From positions 10,134 to 74,133 of the forward strand of contig JAVRON010000131.1 of NCBI GenBank assembly GCA_032162705.1: 64,000 nt of DNA, in the 5' to 3' direction. The translations under genes and the position numbers were made by a program. Shown here piece after piece: positions 62,796 through 64,000 of the stretch (position 1 is the first letter of the stretch; every line of letters starts with the position of its first letter). Below the pieces are notes generated by a model. It saw only the letters and a list, made by a program, of their open reading frames with translations, did no database searches and had not been told where the DNA came from. This stretch comes from QHXN01 sp032162705 (GTDB lineage: Bacteria > Acidobacteriota > Blastocatellia > Pyrinomonadales > Pyrinomonadaceae).

Positions 62796-63857
62796 ATGAA
62801 TATCTTGAGCAGTATCTTTACGGACGATCTGGCGATTGACCTCGGGACAGTCAACACGCTGATCTTCGCGCCCGACCGCGGCGTCGTCCTCAACGAGCCT
62901 TCGGCGGTCGCCATACACAAGTACACGGGCGAGGTTTTGGAGGTGGGCGCGGACGCCTACAAGATGCTCGGACGCGAGCCGAAGGATGTGGAGGTCTTCC
63001 GCCCCGTCCGCGGCGGCACCATCGAAAATTTCGAGGCGGTCGAGAAGATGCTCAAAGCCTTCATCGGTCGCGTCAACGGCGGCACACACCGCCGCAGCCA
63101 CGTCGTCATCGGCGTGCCCGGCTCTTCGACGGCGCTCGAACAGCGCTCCGTCCGGGACGCCGCACGCGATGCAAGGGCCACACGCGTCGATCTGGTTGAC
63201 GAGGGACTGTGCGCTGCGCTCGGCGCTGGCCTGCGTCAGGACGACGAGCGCGCGCACCTCGTCGTAGACATCGGCGGCGGCACGACGAACATCGCCATCA
63301 TCGCCTCGGGCGCGGTCGTCTCTTCGCACAGTCTTCCGGCGGCGGGCAACGTGATGGATCAGGCCATCTGCGACTATGTGCGCTCGAAGTACGAGATGCA
63401 GCTTGGCGAGCGCACGGCTGAGCAAGTGAAGAAGGAGTTGGGGCGCGTGGGCGGCGCACGCGAAGGACGGATGGAGATTATCGGCAAACAGTTGACCGAC
63501 GGGCTGGCGAAGGTCGTCGAGATCGAGGCGAGCGAGGTAGGCGAGGCTTTGGAGCCGGTCGTTGCGGAGATCATCGCGGGCGCACGCCGCGCCATAGAAG
63601 AATCGAAGCCGGACGTGACGGCGGACATCTATCAGACGGGTTTGATTCTTACCGGCGGCGGGGCGATGCTCGGCGGGATGGCCGAGAGGTTGCAGCAGGA
63701 GTTGCGTCTGCATGTCGCCGTGGCCGACGACCCGCTGGTCGCGGTCGCCCTCGGCGCGGGACGCCTCCTGACAGACAAGATGAGACTCCACCGCGCGGCC
63801 ATACGCGAAGACGTTCCCGTCTGGGAGACCGAGCAGGCACTCGTCGTTAACTGGTAA
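62796..63857 (+). CDS. mreB: Rod-shape-determining protein MreB
   Basis: This 353-residue actin-like ATPase starts LSSIFTDDLAIDLGTVNTLI, the phosphate-1 loop. GVVLNEPSAVAIHKYTG follows near residue 30, HLVVDIGGGTTNIAIIASGA near 155 (phosphate 2) and ILTGGGAMLGGMAERL near 285 (adenosine loop). It forms membrane-bound filaments that guide cell-wall synthesis. GGGGGAG lies 3 bases before the ATG. The 218-base leader upstream has no assigned function. A strong terminator follows. No mreC or mreD is visible in the window. Confidence 0.92.
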   Translation: MNILSSIFTDDLAIDLGTVNTLIFAPDRGVVLNEPSAVAIHKYTGEVLEVGADAYKMLGREPKDVEVFRPVRGGTIENFEAVEKMLKAFIGRVNGGTHRRSHVVIGVPGSSTALEQRSVRDAARDARATRVDLVDEGLCAALGAGLRQDDERAHLVVDIGGGTTNIAIIASGAVVSSHSLPAAGNVMDQAICDYVRSKYEMQLGERTAEQVKKELGRVGGAREGRMEIIGKQLTDGLAKVVEIEASEVGEALEPVVAEIIAGARRAIEESKPDVTADIYQTGLILTGGGAMLGGMAERLQQELRLHVAVADDPLVAVALGAGRLLTDKMRLHRAAIREDVPVWETEQALVVNW

Positions 63858-63881
63858 GTTTCCTAAGCGAAGGGGGACACT

Positions 63882-63919
63882 GAAGAGGGCGCGGGGCTTC
63901 AACCTCCGCGCCCTTCTTC
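63882..63919 (+). terminator. Rho-independent-type terminator after mreB
   Basis: GAAGAGGGCGCGGGG pairs with CCTCCGCGCCCTTCTTC, with one bulge. The tail is TATATCACTTTG, which is also the left end of the next repeat element. Confidence 0.75.
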
Positions 63920-63920
63920 T

Positions 63921-64000
63921 ATATCACTTTGCACTTGAGTGGATATGGGAGGGGAATTAACCACAGAGACACAGAGAACACGGAGATGGCACAGAGGGTT
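63921..64000 (+). repeat. MITE-like element cut by the window end
   Basis: The left end (ATATCACTTTGCACTTGAGT) matches the end of the element at 50108. The beginning of the core follows (ACCACAGAGACACAGAGAAC). Its right half lies outside the window. Confidence 0.65.

Overview
The window is GC-rich, densely coded and almost entirely plus-strand. It reads as one long exopolysaccharide (EPS) locus of the exosortase/EpsH type, followed by a stretch of housekeeping genes. The gene style points to an Acidobacteriota bacterium, probably class Blastocatellia. The clues are DUF4214 domains of the 'HYVDFLGREPDETG' type, exosortase-linked EPS genes, and palindromic repeats built on the words CACCGCAGAGGCGC and GCCCGACCGTCAGGGAGGGCG. 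This taxonomic call is inference from memory of such genomes; no search was run.

Layout. 1-4.7 kb: the tail of an upstream gene, an O-antigen ligase-like polymerase, a UDP-glucuronate decarboxylase-like epimerase and an acyl-CoA ligase. 4.7-7 kb: a small zinc-finger (anti-sigma-like) gene divergent from a sigma-like regulator. 7-31.7 kb: the sugar-assembly block. It holds a second O-antigen ligase-like protein, six glycosyltransferases, a flippase, a CapK/PaaK-like adenylate-forming enzyme coupled to a DUF362 protein, a heparinase II/III-like lyase, an AsnB-type amidotransferase, a sugar-nucleotide 6-dehydrogenase, an MDR-Gfo/Idh fusion oxidoreductase, a YdcF-like protein and a beta-helix protein. 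31.7-35.4 kb: a sigma70-like promoter, a c-di-GMP-I riboswitch and a secreted beta-helix/DUF4214 protein, which is a paralogue of the preceding beta-helix gene. 35.9-50 kb: the export and control block, with exosortase, EpsI, a TPR lipoprotein, a Wzz-like chain-length protein, an ExeA-type ATPase, a BY-kinase, an EpsB/WbaP-type initiating transferase, a Wza-like export protein, a YCF48-like protein and a TPR protein. 50-54 kb: a secreted BNR/sialidase-fold protein, a lipoprotein and a small secreted protein. 54-64 kb: lysS (minus strand), rfaE2, mfd, a SurA-like isomerase, an S4 RNA-binding protein and mreB.

How it fits together. UDP-glucuronate-type precursors are made by the dehydrogenase and epimerase. 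The initiating transferase loads a sugar on undecaprenyl phosphate, and the glycosyltransferases extend it. The flippase and polymerase move and polymerise the unit. The Wzz/BY-kinase pair and Wza set chain length and exit. The lyase and beta-helix proteins probably trim or bind the polymer. The riboswitch ties at least the beta-helix/DUF4214 protein to c-di-GMP, the usual biofilm signal.

The most unusual part lies between and inside the genes. There is (i) a family of gene-boundary palindromes built from 7-bp words, with different words but the same architecture at each site; (ii) MITE-like elements with TTTTCACTTGAGTG ends, one flanked by a 13-bp direct repeat; (iii) degenerate tandem arrays whose last unit supplies the start codon or ribosome-binding site of the next gene; (iv) many in-frame micro-duplications in linkers and termini of EPS proteins; and (v) an AT-rich patch inside lysS. 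No tRNA, rRNA, CRISPR array, transposase or obvious PEP-CTERM substrate was seen.
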